DNA of 64,000 nucleotides, from the NCBI RefSeq assembly GCF_005298175.1, contig NZ_SZYH01000002.1, forward strand, positions 310,001-374,000, read 5' to 3'. The notes beneath the pieces are model-generated. The model ran no database searches. It worked only from the letters and a program-made list of their open reading frames with translations, and was not told the DNA's origin. How positions within the stretch are numbered: the stretch's first letter is position 1; each line of letters opens with the position of its first letter. A program made the translations under genes and the position numbers. Shown piece by piece: positions 1 to 9,098 of the stretch. This stretch comes from Marinobacter panjinensis. GTDB taxonomy: Bacteria > Pseudomonadota > Gammaproteobacteria > Pseudomonadales > Oleiphilaceae.

Positions 1-2
1 CG

Positions 3-983
3 GGCGAAGTTTTGCTGAGGGTCTTGGCGGCCGGCGTCAATAACACAGAAATCAATACACGGATTGGTTGGTATTCCTCATCGGTTCAAGGCGGCACCGA
101 GCAATTATCTGAAACGAACGATGGGCCAAAATTTGAGGATGGTGGCTGGAACGAGTCAACACCGTTTCCATTCATTCAGGGAACAGATTGTTGTGGCGAA
201 GTGGTCGCCTGGGGTCAAGGTACGAAAGCGCCGGATATTGGGAAGCGCGTTCTCGTCAGGGCCTGTATGCGTCTGAATGGGTTTGATTCTCTGGATAATC
301 TCTGGATGGGGTCGGATTTTGACGGAGCATTTGCTCAATACGTGACCGTACCGGCTAGCGAGGTATTTGAAATCCAAAGCGACTGGCGTGACGTTGAGCT
401 TGCGACTATCCCCTGTGCCTATGGAACGGCGGAAAATATGCTGCATCGAGCAGGCGTTAACAGCGCTGACCGTGTGCTGGTTACCGGGGCATCGGGCGGG
501 GTTGGATCAGCGGTCGTCCAATTGGCCAAGCGCCGGGGTGCCTATGTAATAGCCGTGGCCGGCGAAAGTAAGCTGCATTCTGTCAGGAGCCTGGGTGCTG
601 ACCAGGTGATTGCCCGGGGCCTGGACTTGTCAGCTGAGGTTCAGGACTCTTCCGTGGATGTTGTTATCGATAATGTCGCCGGTGAGCAGGTCGGGAAGCT
701 GTTGAAGTTGATGGCTCGTGGTGGCCGATATGCTTCGTCTGGCGCAATTGCCGGCCCGATCACCACCATCGATATGCGCGATTTTTATCTCAAGGACCTG
801 ACGCTGATTGGTTGCACAGCCTGGGACGAACCGATTTTTTCAGATCTTATCGACTACATTGAAAAGGGTGAGATACGTCCTCTGGTCGCAAAAACGTTTG
901 AGCTGAAAGACATAGCGATTGCCCAACAGGAATTTCTCAAGAAGACGCATTTTGGAAACTTCGTCCTGGTGCCGCCGCTATGA
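3..983 (+). CDS. MDR-family zinc-type alcohol dehydrogenase / quinone oxidoreductase, 5' partial
   Basis: The reading frame is open to the window edge (codons GGC GAA GTT TTG precede the first possible start), so the N-terminus lies outside. About 326 residues are visible. The N-terminal GroES-like half carries the segment VLAAGVNNTEIN and a glycine-rich DCCGEV stretch; the Rossmann half has VLVTGASGGVGSAVVQLAK, the NADP-binding signature of medium-chain dehydrogenases/reductases. The usual pair of catalytic-zinc ligands is not clear, so quinone-oxidoreductase-like activity is as likely as alcohol dehydrogenase. No operon partner is visible and the substrate cannot be predicted. Confidence 0.8.
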   Translation, partial: GEVLLRVLAAGVNNTEINTRIGWYSSSVQGGTEQLSETNDGPKFEDGGWNESTPFPFIQGTDCCGEVVAWGQGTKAPDIGKRVLVRACMRLNGFDSLDNLWMGSDFDGAFAQYVTVPASEVFEIQSDWRDVELATIPCAYGTAENMLHRAGVNSADRVLVTGASGGVGSAVVQLAKRRGAYVIAVAGESKLHSVRSLGADQVIARGLDLSAEVQDSSVDVVIDNVAGEQVGKLLKLMARGGRYASSGAIAGPITTIDMRDFYLKDLTLIGCTAWDEPIFSDLIDYIEKGEIRPLVAKTFELKDIAIAQQEFLKKTHFGNFVLVPPL

Positions 984-1300
984 AAGCTTCTCCTTGCCGG
1001 CAGTAACTGAAAGGTTTTTTTCAAATCCCGGGATCCTACCTATGCAATCTACGCCACAGGCGCGTGGTTGCTGGCGTTAAACGACAGCCGACTCTAAAAC
1101 GGATCAGATTCGCAATGCCTCACGGCTTGGCTTAGTCTGGATGGACGGGTCGATTTTTGTCCCGTGCCGACGGTCAGGGAGTGTACTCGGGTCCTTAGTC
1201 ATGGACGCCTCAGCGTAAACGGCCTATTTTCTGGCTCGCCTCCTGATTTTCCATTCAGAGCGTTTTTGGTATCCCCTTTGTCCTGCCTAATGAGAAGCCC
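984..1300. other. Intergenic region, no gene seen
   Basis: This 317-base gap separates the oxidoreductase from the mgtC-like gene. It has a T-run near 1014-1021 without a convincing stem before it and a short ATCCCGGGAT palindrome near 1025. I see no RNA gene, credible small coding frame or clear promoter. Confidence 0.5.
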
Positions 1301-1810
1301 ATGAAAGACGAGATAGCGCTGGCTGGCGAAACCATCATGACCGAGTTTGCCAGCTTCAATGACCTTGCCGAGATGGTTGTTGTCCTGATCAGGCTTTTGC
1401 TGGCCGGACTTCTTGGCGGCCTTCTGGGTTTTGAACGGGAACGACGGGGAAAGGCTGCCGGGCTGCGTACTCATATGCTGGTTTGCATGGGCGCAGCCTT
1501 GTTCATCCTGATTCCACAGACAGCCGGAATATCCGACTCGGAAATGAGCCGCGTTATCCAGGGTGTAATTACCGGGATCGGTTTTCTGTGCGCAGGCACC
1601 ATCATTAACGGTAACGACGAGCAACGTGCCCGCGGGTTGACCACGGCAGCAGGCATCTGGTTTACCGCAGCGATAGGCATTGCAGTGGGGCTGGGCCGCG
1701 AACAGACAGCAATAGTATGTACATTGCTAGCTTGGATCGTACTCTACGTGGTGCCGATGGTTTCGGGCTCCAGACGCCTGGGTACAAGCGAAAAGGATAA
1801 TGACAGCTAG
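1301..1810 (+). CDS. MgtC/SapB family membrane protein
   Basis: A 169-residue polytopic membrane protein with the family's N-terminal hallmark: a first hydrophobic helix ([20 protein letters not shown]) followed by AGLRTHMLVCMGAALF, then GVITGIGFLCAGTII and RGLTTAAGIWFTAAIG. MgtC-type proteins are inner-membrane proteins linked to magnesium limitation, ATP-synthase modulation and virulence; this is the short SapB-like form without the C-terminal ACT-like domain. The start is uncertain: ATG 1301 has a close AGAAG; ATG 1337 (MTEFASF) would fit the usual family N-terminus. It is monocistronic, and no magnesium-responsive leader could be recognised. Confidence 0.85.
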   Translation: MKDEIALAGETIMTEFASFNDLAEMVVVLIRLLLAGLLGGLLGFERERRGKAAGLRTHMLVCMGAALFILIPQTAGISDSEMSRVIQGVITGIGFLCAGTIINGNDEQRARGLTTAAGIWFTAAIGIAVGLGREQTAIVCTLLAWIVLYVVPMVSGSRRLGTSEKDNDS

Positions 1811-1821
1811 CTATCCTGAAG

Positions 1822-1858
1822 CGGGAGCGGAAGGCCTCCCGAAATACCCCATGGGGTA
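1822..1858. repeat. Inverted repeats downstream of the mgtC-like gene
   Basis: Two adjacent structures follow the mgtC-like stop: CGGGAG (1822-1827) pairs with CTCCCG (1836-1841) around an 8-base loop, and TACCCCATGGGGTA (1845-1858) is a perfect 14-base palindrome. There is no T-tract, so this is not a canonical intrinsic terminator. It may protect the mRNA 3' end or bind a protein. The remaining bases to 2097 show nothing further. Confidence 0.4.
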
Positions 1859-2097
1859 AAGGTTATGGCTGCTTGAATACTGAAATTCCGGGATTGAGGG
1901 ACAATCAATCCGAAACTGGAAATCGCCGGCAAAACTGGCCGGCTGAAAAAAACGAGATCGAAGGCGGTGGAATCCATGCCCAGTTTTGGGTTTTTCTACA
2001 GCCTCGTTACCCTGCTGGCGGAAATCTCCCTAACCCGCATTGAGCGGGGCGCCAGTCGCCAAAGCACTGAAGCGCAAGCTGGCGCCCTGGAGCAGAC

Positions 2098-2880
2098 TCA
2101 GTCAAACCTGGCCAGGTTCTGGAGCGCGATGGTGTACTCACCCTTTCCGGCATCAAATCCAATCCGGTAGGTTGCCGGATACCATGCCGGGTAGCTGTAC
2201 CGCTGGGGTTGCTTTATCGGTGACGTCATTTCCGGAAGCGACTCCAGAAAGGCCAGTGAGATCATTGGCTCAACGAACATAAGTTCGCCTTTGTAATAAC
2301 CGTAGATGAAGTTATGGGTGAATGGTTGGCCCTGGAATTCGTGCCCTGCAGGGTCCAGGCCGTGCATTCCCATCCTGTCCACGGCCGCATCCGGGGGGAT
2401 GACATAGCCAGTTGGAACCAGTTGTGGGTCTGGTGCCATCATGGCCATTTCACGGCCCTTGCCATGGAAGGTTATGGCTTCACGTTCACCCCCGCTGATC
2501 AGGTAGAAATGCACGTCAAAATGGGGAACGTTGTAGACCCCTTCCGGAATATGCCCGACCGGGTTCCAGTCCAGGACAACGTGATCGTAGCCTGTTTGTG
2601 GGCCGGCTTCTGGCATTGGCAATGAAAATTCCCAGACCATTTGATCGGCGTGAGCCGCAGGAAGTCCCTGAAGCGCATCCTTGCTCAAAATGACAGACAC
2701 GGATTCAGGTTCGTTCATTCCGTTGCTGGTCACCTCCACTCGCGCAGTGCCATTACCGACATCAATCGGGGCTCCGGTGAAAATCTGAGGATCGGCAGCG
2801 GTGGCGACAGTGGCGAACCCAAGGCAGGCCAACGTAATGACGGAAAGGTTGGATCGGAACGGGCAAAGAGCAGTTTTCAT
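2098..2880 (-). CDS. Secreted DUF5602-like (TTHB210-like) protein
   Basis: A 260-residue protein starting at ATG 2880, seven bases after GAGGAG (a TTG at 2895 is less likely). Residues 1-28 form a signal peptide ending ATA before ADPQ, so the protein is probably periplasmic or secreted. The core has a conserved-looking PHFDVHFYL segment, a Met/His-rich stretch (GREMAMMAPD) and FTHNFIYGYYKGELMFVEPM near the C-terminus. I associate this pattern with DUF5602, whose function is unknown. The histidine- and methionine-rich centre hints at metal binding, which is inference. It is transcribed away from the SMR gene and appears monocistronic. Confidence 0.65.
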   Translation of the reverse strand: MKTALCPFRSNLSVITLACLGFATVATAADPQIFTGAPIDVGNGTARVEVTSNGMNEPESVSVILSKDALQGLPAAHADQMVWEFSLPMPEAGPQTGYDHVVLDWNPVGHIPEGVYNVPHFDVHFYLISGGEREAITFHGKGREMAMMAPDPQLVPTGYVIPPDAAVDRMGMHGLDPAGHEFQGQPFTHNFIYGYYKGELMFVEPMISLAFLESLPEMTSPIKQPQRYSYPAWYPATYRIGFDAGKGEYTIALQNLARFD

Positions 2881-3200
2881 CTCATCACTCCTCAATGACA
2901 GAGGCCTTGCGGCACTGGCTAGTTAGCCTGGTTGTAACCACAAGGCGTTAAGCCATTGCCCTTCGGGCTGACTCAGAGGAGATCGGATTTGGCAGGCTGG
3001 GCTGACAGCAGTAAAACGCGCTTCCTGTCTCTGCACGCTTCTCCCTACTACCACCAGAACGGTATTTGGCTGGTTTAAATTAATATATCATTTGGCTTGG
3101 ATTTGGCCACTGAAAAGTTGTTCAGGGATAGCCCTTGCCCGCCAACCCATCACCACTTACCGAAGCGTTGACGTTCCCTGTTCCCACTCAGCCTGATAAA
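2881..3200. other. Intergenic region with an AT-rich patch
   Basis: This 320-base stretch lies between the SMR gene stop and the start of the DUF5602-like gene. An AT-rich tract (TTTAAATTAATATATCATTT, about 3075-3094) is the only compositional anomaly and could hold the leftward promoter of the DUF5602-like gene. No coding frame or RNA gene could be supported. Confidence 0.4.
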
Positions 3201-3533
3201 TCAGTGCACAGTGGCCTTCGAGAACAGGTTAATCACCGCAACACCGGTGATGATCAGCGCCATACCAATCACACTGGCAGCGTCCAGCGTTTGCCCGTAA
3301 ATCAGCCAGCCGATAAACGTCACCAACACAATACCCAGCCCCGCCCAGATGGCATAGGCCAGGCCCACCGGGATTTCCTTCAGTGTGATCGAGAGGAAGT
3401 AAAAGGCAATGGCATAGCCTGCAATCACCAGCAGGCTGGGCCAGAGTCTGGTGAACCCTTCACTGGCTTTCAGCCCGCTGGTTGCCACCACTTCTGCAAC
3501 AATGGCAATGCCAAGAAATAACCAACTTTTCAC
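3201..3533 (-). CDS. Small multidrug resistance (SMR) efflux transporter, EmrE/QacE-like
   Basis: A 110-residue, four-helix proton antiporter, exactly the usual family length. The start is GTG 3533, preceded by GGGAG at a good distance; the frame stays open further upstream but without family similarity. The essential acidic residue is present at E14 in [10 protein letters not shown], followed by [10 protein letters not shown] and [11 protein letters not shown], the two strongest SMR signatures. It probably works as a homodimer exporting quaternary ammonium compounds, toxic cations or betaine-like solutes. It is a single gene with no second SMR subunit beside it, divergent from the acyltransferase. 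Confidence 0.9.
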   Translation of the reverse strand: MKSWLFLGIAIVAEVVATSGLKASEGFTRLWPSLLVIAGYAIAFYFLSITLKEIPVGLAYAIWAGLGIVLVTFIGWLIYGQTLDAASVIGMALIITGVAVINLFSKATVH

Positions 3534-3833
3534 TGTGAATCTCCCGTACCGCACGAAATTGGGAAGCAGACCATACCAGCCCTTATCGCCGCCTGACAGG
3601 GTGGCTATCAAAAAGCAGAAGCGCCCGGGCCGGTGGCTTAGCCTGCAAACATCAACTACGCTTTTCCATGTGTAATGAAGAAAGCCGCCAATACGTTTGG
3701 ATAACGCGCTGATACCTGTCATCGTTCTATCTGTGTACCCAATAGCCCGCCCCTGGCTATCCCGGCGGACTTTTAATCGATATGGCCTATGCAGTACTAC
3801 ACTTCCTACGAGGGAGGATCGGAGGACTTGCTC
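3534..3833. other. Divergent intergenic region, no gene seen
   Basis: These 300 bases separate the leftward SMR gene and the rightward acyltransferase and must hold both promoters. I could not pick out convincing -35/-10 pairs or an operator. The frames that run through it lack ribosome-binding sites and recognisable protein character. Confidence 0.4.
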
Positions 3834-4667
3834 ATGCCTGTACATTCTTCATTTCATAACGAAGGAAAACATTCAACAGCCTTCGGAGGGACCGAAAATC
3901 TTAGTGACATCTTCAAGTCCTTTTTTAAGATTGAGGTCGCCACCACCGAGGAAATGATCAATAAAGTCTTTGAAGTCCGGTACCAGGTTTACTGTATTGA
4001 CAGACCCTTTGAAGACCCAGATCAATTTCCCAACAACAGGGAACATGATGCTTACGATTCGGGCTCGGCTCATGCCCTGATCCGGCACCGTAGAACCGGA
4101 GATAGCGTCGCAGTTGTTCGACTCGTTCTGGCGGGCTATCACCCGGAGCAGTCAGACTTCCCAATGGAAGAGCCCTGCATCCACAGAATGAGCGAGCAAG
4201 CCCAGGACACGATCGCGGAGACGCCCCGGCAACACATGGCCGAGATTTCCAGAATGGCGGTATGTAGGGAATTTCGCCGGCGCCTTAACGAACAGGGATC
4301 ACCCGCAGGTGTTACAGATCAGACTACCTACGCCGATGCCGAGAGCGGCAAACGCGCCATGCCCTATATCAGTCTGGGCCTGTTCGCCGCTATCCTGCGG
4401 ATGTCAGTCAAACACAATGTCACGCACTGGATGGCAATAATGGAGCCGACTCAATTGCGTCTGTTAAAGCGTTTTGGCGTGGAGTTTGATCACGTTGGAC
4501 CGGTAATCGAGTATCACGGCCTTCGCAGGCCCGCCTTCACCGAAGCGGCGTCTCTGATCAATGGCATTCTCCGGCGCCGCCCGGATGTCTGGGACTTGAT
4601 CACCGAATCAGGTCGCTATTTGCCTCCCATACCCCTCAACCGGCGAACGACGGCTCCCCGTCGGTAA
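3834..4667 (+). CDS. PEP-CTERM/exosortase-system-associated acyltransferase (GNAT/LuxI-like fold)
   Basis: The 277-residue protein starts at ATG 3834, placed after GGAGGA; a longer frame from 3789 has no ribosome-binding site. Near residue 40 it has [14 protein letters not shown], then [20 protein letters not shown] and [15 protein letters not shown], the pattern of the acyltransferases found with PEP-CTERM/exosortase loci, distant relatives of acyl-homoserine-lactone synthases. The product is unknown; an acyl-derived small molecule or lipid-linked group is possible. There is no exosortase, PEP-CTERM protein or LuxR partner next to it, so it is an orphan here. Confidence 0.75.
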   Translation: MPVHSSFHNEGKHSTAFGGTENLSDIFKSFFKIEVATTEEMINKVFEVRYQVYCIDRPFEDPDQFPNNREHDAYDSGSAHALIRHRRTGDSVAVVRLVLAGYHPEQSDFPMEEPCIHRMSEQAQDTIAETPRQHMAEISRMAVCREFRRRLNEQGSPAGVTDQTTYADAESGKRAMPYISLGLFAAILRMSVKHNVTHWMAIMEPTQLRLLKRFGVEFDHVGPVIEYHGLRRPAFTEAASLINGILRRRPDVWDLITESGRYLPPIPLNRRTTAPRR

Positions 4668-4822
4668 ATTCAGCGTGCTTCCACGCCCCCAGATCATTGA
4701 TCCGGGGTGAGGGTAACGGCTAGGGCCCGCCCACACTGGGCCTCTTGGCCCGGGTCGCGAACGGCTTCCGAAATCAAATACCAGCAGTGCCAGGCTGGTG
4801 GCTCCAATTCATTCGCCGCCAC

Positions 4823-5728
4823 TTATTGTGCGGCCAGTAGTCGGATTGCGCTGGCGGCCGCTGCGGTCCGGTTTTCGACGCCCAGCTTACGGAACACCTG
4901 CTCCAGGTGTTTGTTCACGGTGCGCGGGCTCATGTCCAGAATCTGTCCGATTTCCCGGTTGGTCTTGCCATTGGCAATCCAAAATAGCACGTCGGATTCC
5001 CGCAAGGTCAAATGGAATCGTTCCTTGAGCGCAGCGGCGGCGCTGTTCTGAGTCTGCGGGGTTTTCAGCCGCAGCAGGTATTCCCGGCCGTCCACTAACG
5101 CCAGAAATTCCACCGAGCGCGGCGTGTCCATGATTCGCAGCGGCATGTTGTGTCCCGGCTCCAGGTTATGGCTGAGCCACTCCTCCAGCCGGGATTTCAC
5201 TGCCGGGAACTCAGGGTGGGTGGTGTCAGGCAGGCTTCGGCAAACATGGGGCGTGCCCCATAGCAGGTTGCCTTCCCGATCTACGGCAAACAGATTCTGG
5301 CCTGCGGTATCCAGGGCGCTGCGAGCGCTCCTGGTCATCCGTGCATTGGCAAGGTGAACGTCCATGCGCGCCAGCAGTTCCGTGGTATTGATGGGTTTGT
5401 TGACGTAGTCCACGCCACCGGCGTTCAGGCCCATCACCACGTGTTCAGTGTCGCTCAGGCCCGTCATGAAGATGATGGGGATATCGGCAAACGCCGGATT
5501 TTCCTTGAGCCGACGGCAGGTTTCAAAGCCATCCATATGGGGCATGAGCGCGTCCATGAGCACGACGTCCGGGGTGATATTCCGGCTGATGGTGAGCGCC
5601 TGGTTGCCTTCAAGTGCTACCAGCACGGTCATGCCGGCTTCTTCCAACGCATCGTTGATCATTCGAATGGAGTCGACCGCGTCATCCACGACCATCACAA
5701 CAGTCTTCTGGTCATCATGAAGCTTCAT
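4823..5728 (-). CDS. LuxR/NarL-type response regulator of the amide-island two-component system
   Basis: A 301-residue regulator with an N-terminal receiver (residues about 8-125; acidic pair D15-D16, phosphoacceptor D59 in LMDALMPH, conserved lysine in NKPINTTEL) and a C-terminal LuxR helix-turn-helix (about 235-300: LTLRESDVLFWIANGKTNREI and SPRTVNKHLEQVFRKLGV). The middle 100 residues form a PAS-like linker (LFAVDREGNLLWG) that is unusual for the small NarL class. Its start lies inside the end of the hybrid kinase gene (14-base overlap), so the two are translationally coupled and very likely a cognate pair. The divergent urt-ami-fmd genes are the obvious targets, by inference. Confidence 0.9.
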   Translation of the reverse strand: MKLHDDQKTVVMVVDDAVDSIRMINDALEEAGMTVLVALEGNQALTISRNITPDVVLMDALMPHMDGFETCRRLKENPAFADIPIIFMTGLSDTEHVVMGLNAGGVDYVNKPINTTELLARMDVHLANARMTRSARSALDTAGQNLFAVDREGNLLWGTPHVCRSLPDTTHPEFPAVKSRLEEWLSHNLEPGHNMPLRIMDTPRSVEFLALVDGREYLLRLKTPQTQNSAAAALKERFHLTLRESDVLFWIANGKTNREIGQILDMSPRTVNKHLEQVFRKLGVENRTAAAASAIRLLAAQ

Positions 5729-8700
5729 GTTCAGCTACCTCGAGTAATACAAGAATTTTCTCAAACTGAAAATCGTTGGTGAGCTGGGTCAGCTCGTCGG
5801 TAAAGCATTCGTGCGCTTCGCTTCGGTGCTTCAGCTCGTGCAGCGCTTCCAGCAATCCCTTGCGGTGGCCGATGCGGGCAAGCTCTGCCAGGGTCTGCCG
5901 GTGCACTATCTCGGGCAGTGGAAGCTCGCCTGTTTCGGGTACCGGAATGGCCGCCAGCGGCTCGGCACTTTTCTCAAATCGCCACTCCAGGTCCAGCAGC
6001 GAGGCGATGGTGTCGAGCAGGAGGTTCAGGCGCACGGGTTTAATGATGTAGCCATCGTGCTGGCGGGCTGAATCCACGGGATGATGGCCTTCGTTGGCAT
6101 CGGCGGACACCATCACCACGGGCATTGTATGCTTGTCCGCCCGCAGTTGTTGCAGCACTTCCCAACCGGTATGGCCGGGCATGGAGACGTCCAGCAGAAC
6201 CAGGTCCGGAGATTCGCTCTCGACGGTTTTCTGAACCTCAAGGGCATTGCCGATGTCGACGATCTCAAATCCGAGTGGGGACAACATGGCCCGTAGGACC
6301 TGGCGATGGGAGATGTCGTCATCCACGAGCAGGATCTTTCGCCGGATACCCTCGTAGCCGTAGATCCGGCGCGCCGGTACCGTGATGCCACGGGGCATGG
6401 CGCTGTGCAGGCTGGACAACATGAGGCTGACCTTGAAGGTGCTGCCCTGGCCGGGCTCGCTATCCACACTGATATCGCCGCCCATGATTTCCGTCAGTAG
6501 TCGGGTGATGGTCAGGCCCAGGCCGGTACCCACGCGACTCTGTCCCGGCAGACGGATACGCTCGAAGGGCCGGAAAATTCGTTCGATGTTTTCCTCGGCG
6601 ATGCCTTCGCCTGTGTCCCGTACGGTAAATTCGGCGACCTGGCTGCGGTAACGCAGAGTCAGGGATACCCCACCCCGATCAGTGTATTTGATAGCGTTCG
6701 AGAGAAGATTGATGAGAATCTGGCGCAAACGTTTTTCATCCGTGGTCACCAAGTCCGGCAGCGGATTCGGGCAGTGGTAGTTAAAGGCCAGCCCCTTCTC
6801 TTCAGCCTGCAGCCGGAACATGGTGACCAGTTGTTCCATCAGTAATCCGATGCGTACCTGATCCCGATGCAGGTCCAGCCGGCCGGCTTCGATCTTGGAG
6901 ATGTCCAGCAACCCTTCAATCAGGTCGGCCAGGTATTCGCCGCTGCGGCGGATCACCCCCACGGCCTCCTTGCGGTGGTTGGGTATCGACTCATCGTTTT
7001 CCATGAGCTGGGCATAACCCAGAATCGCGTTCAGCGGAGACCGGAGTTCGTGACTGATGCCTGTCAGGTATCGGCTTTTCGCACCATTGGCAGCTTCAGC
7101 CTGCTCCTTGGCCTTTTGCAGAGCCTGGTCTGTCCGCTCGTGAGCGACAATTTCTTCCACCAGCAGTCGGGTTTGCCGCCCGGATTCTTCCTCCGCGACC
7201 ACGCGGCTTTCGTGGGCCAGCACAAACAGCCAGCAGATCACGCCGGTCACGATCAGGAGGATAAAGAACACTTTCCACAGGGTAACCGACAGCAGCAGGG
7301 CCTCGGGCGCCGAGGCCACTGGTGTCTTGGAATGTATCAGCCACAGCAGCAGACCTGACACGCCGTTAATCAGGAACAGGAGCGTCAGGAAGTGACCAAG
7401 GCGGGAGTGAAGTCGGCTCAATACAGACTGGGGCATCAGCTTGCTGAGAAACTGCTGCAGTTGTTCCTGATAACCGGCGCCGGGCTTGCACACGTCGCCG
7501 CAGCGGGCATCCAGGGAACAGCACAGGGAACAGATGGTGCCGTCGTAAGCCGGGCAGGTGGTCACATCTTCCGGTTCGAATTTGTGCTCACAAATCGTGC
7601 ATTGCACCAGTTGGTGGTCCGTTGCCAGGGGCACGAAGGGCCGGGCAGTATAAAACCGGCCCTGGGTCTTCCAGGCAATCAGCGGCGCGGTTACCAGTGC
7701 TACCGCCAGGGCGATGAAGTGGGACAGAGCCTGGGCAACGTCACCAAGCACGCCGGTGTGGCACACGATACCCACCACTGACGCGGCGAGCATGGCACCA
7801 ACGCCTACCGGGTTGATGTCGTAAAGATGAGCCCGTTTGAACTCTATGTGCCGGGGGCTGAGCCCGAGCGGCTTGTTGATGACCAGGTCGGCCACCAGCG
7901 CGCCGACCCAGGCGATGGCAATAATGCCGTAAAACCCGAGGGTTTCCTCCAGCGCCCGATAGACTCCCAGTTCCATCACCAACAGGGCAATCGCGACGTT
8001 GAAGAACAGCCAGACCACGCGCCCGGGGTGGCTGTGGGTCAGGCGCGAGAAGAAGTTGGACCAGGCGATAGAGCCGGCATAGGCGTTGGTGACGTTGATC
8101 TTGAGCTGGCACAGAATGACAAAAATACCGGCCATCGCCATGGAGATTTCCGGGGAGTGGGTGATGTAGCTGAACGCCACCAGATACATCTGGGTCGGAT
8201 CCGCCGCTTCTGCGGCCGAGATGCCCTGATTAAGGGCCAACACGGCCAAAAAGGAGCCGGCCAGAATCTTCAGCATGCCAATCACGATCCAGCCGGGCCC
8301 GCCGGACATGACGGCCAGCCACCACCGGCGCTTTTCCGCCCGGTTCTGGGGTTCCGGAATAAAACGCAGAAAATCGACCTGCTCGCCAATTTGGGCAATC
8401 AGCGAGAACACCACCGCGGCGGCGGCACCAAACATCACCACATTGAGGCCCTGGCCGGCGTTCACACCCAGACCGTCAAACTGAGTCCAGTCACTGATGG
8501 AGGAGGCATCGGCGTAGATGATGAACACAAAGGGGGCCAGCTGCAGCAGAATCCACACCGGCTGGGTCCAGACCTGGAACCGGCTGATGGTAGTAATGCC
8601 GTGAGTGACCAGGGGAATGATCACCACCGCGCAGATCAGGTAGCCGAGCACCAGGGGTATATCGAACAGCATCTCCAGGGCCATGGCCATGATCGCCGCC

Positions 8701-9098
8701 TCAATGGCGAAGAAGATGAAGGTGAACGACGCGTAGATCAGCGAGGTAATGGTGGAGCCGATGTAGCCGAAGCCAGCGCCGCGGGTCAGCAGATCAATAT
8801 CGACACCGTAGCGGGCGGCGTAGTAGCTGATCGGGATGGCGGTCAGGAAGATCACCAGGCTGACCATCAGAATCGCCGCTACGGCGTTGTCGAAGCCGTA
8901 GTGCAGGGTAATGGACCCGCCAATGGCCTCCATGGCGAGAAACGAGATAGAGCCCAAAGCGGTGTTGCTGACCCGTGCCGCCGACCAGCGCCGGGCGCTC
9001 TTGGCGGTAAAGCGCAGGGCATAGTCTTCCAGCGTCTGGTTGGCGACCCATTGGTTGTAACTGCGCCGAACCCGGAAAATATTTTGTCGTGCGGCCAT
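5715..9098 (-). CDS. Hybrid sensor histidine kinase/response regulator with an N-terminal NCS1-type permease domain
   Basis: The protein has 1127 residues from ATG 9098; a GTG at 9317 would add 73 low-complexity residues but would swallow the divergent regulatory region. Order of parts: RVRRSYNQWVANQTLEDYALR and about 12 membrane helices of the NCS1 nucleobase/allantoin permease type (to about 485; hallmark NAYAGSIAWSNFFSRL), a cysteine cluster (about 498-536), two more helices, a coiled linker, HisKA with H683 in SHELRSPLN, an ATPase domain (N-box LLSNAIKY, GTGLGL), a receiver with phosphoacceptor D970, and an 80-residue helical tail without a clear HPt histidine. It probably senses amides or urea through the permease-like part. 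It lies next to its response regulator and divergent from urtA. Confidence 0.88.
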   Translation of the reverse strand: MAARQNIFRVRRSYNQWVANQTLEDYALRFTAKSARRWSAARVSNTALGSISFLAMEAIGGSITLHYGFDNAVAAILMVSLVIFLTAIPISYYAARYGVDIDLLTRGAGFGYIGSTITSLIYASFTFIFFAIEAAIMAMALEMLFDIPLVLGYLICAVVIIPLVTHGITTISRFQVWTQPVWILLQLAPFVFIIYADASSISDWTQFDGLGVNAGQGLNVVMFGAAAAVVFSLIAQIGEQVDFLRFIPEPQNRAEKRRWWLAVMSGGPGWIVIGMLKILAGSFLAVLALNQGISAAEAADPTQMYLVAFSYITHSPEISMAMAGIFVILCQLKINVTNAYAGSIAWSNFFSRLTHSHPGRVVWLFFNVAIALLVMELGVYRALEETLGFYGIIAIAWVGALVADLVINKPLGLSPRHIEFKRAHLYDINPVGVGAMLAASVVGIVCHTGVLGDVAQALSHFIALAVALVTAPLIAWKTQGRFYTARPFVPLATDHQLVQCTICEHKFEPEDVTTCPAYDGTICSLCCSLDARCGDVCKPGAGYQEQLQQFLSKLMPQSVLSRLHSRLGHFLTLLFLINGVSGLLLWLIHSKTPVASAPEALLLSVTLWKVFFILLIVTGVICWLFVLAHESRVVAEEESGRQTRLLVEEIVAHERTDQALQKAKEQAEAANGAKSRYLTGISHELRSPLNAILGYAQLMENDESIPNHRKEAVGVIRRSGEYLADLIEGLLDISKIEAGRLDLHRDQVRIGLLMEQLVTMFRLQAEEKGLAFNYHCPNPLPDLVTTDEKRLRQILINLLSNAIKYTDRGGVSLTLRYRSQVAEFTVRDTGEGIAEENIERIFRPFERIRLPGQSRVGTGLGLTITRLLTEIMGGDISVDSEPGQGSTFKVSLMLSSLHSAMPRGITVPARRIYGYEGIRRKILLVDDDISHRQVLRAMLSPLGFEIVDIGNALEVQKTVESESPDLVLLDVSMPGHTGWEVLQQLRADKHTMPVVMVSADANEGHHPVDSARQHDGYIIKPVRLNLLLDTIASLLDLEWRFEKSAEPLAAIPVPETGELPLPEIVHRQTLAELARIGHRKGLLEALHELKHRSEAHECFTDELTQLTNDFQFEKILVLLEVAEHEAS

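Noticed and set aside
1967..2170. 67-codon rightward frame overlapping the DUF5602-like gene end
   Set aside because: It runs into a real gene on the other strand, and the protein shows no recognisable features.
4683..4705. Stem-loop CCCC-AGATC-ATT-GATC-CGGGG after the acyltransferase gene
   Set aside because: It has an internal mismatch, a three-base loop and no T-run, so a terminator call is not justified.
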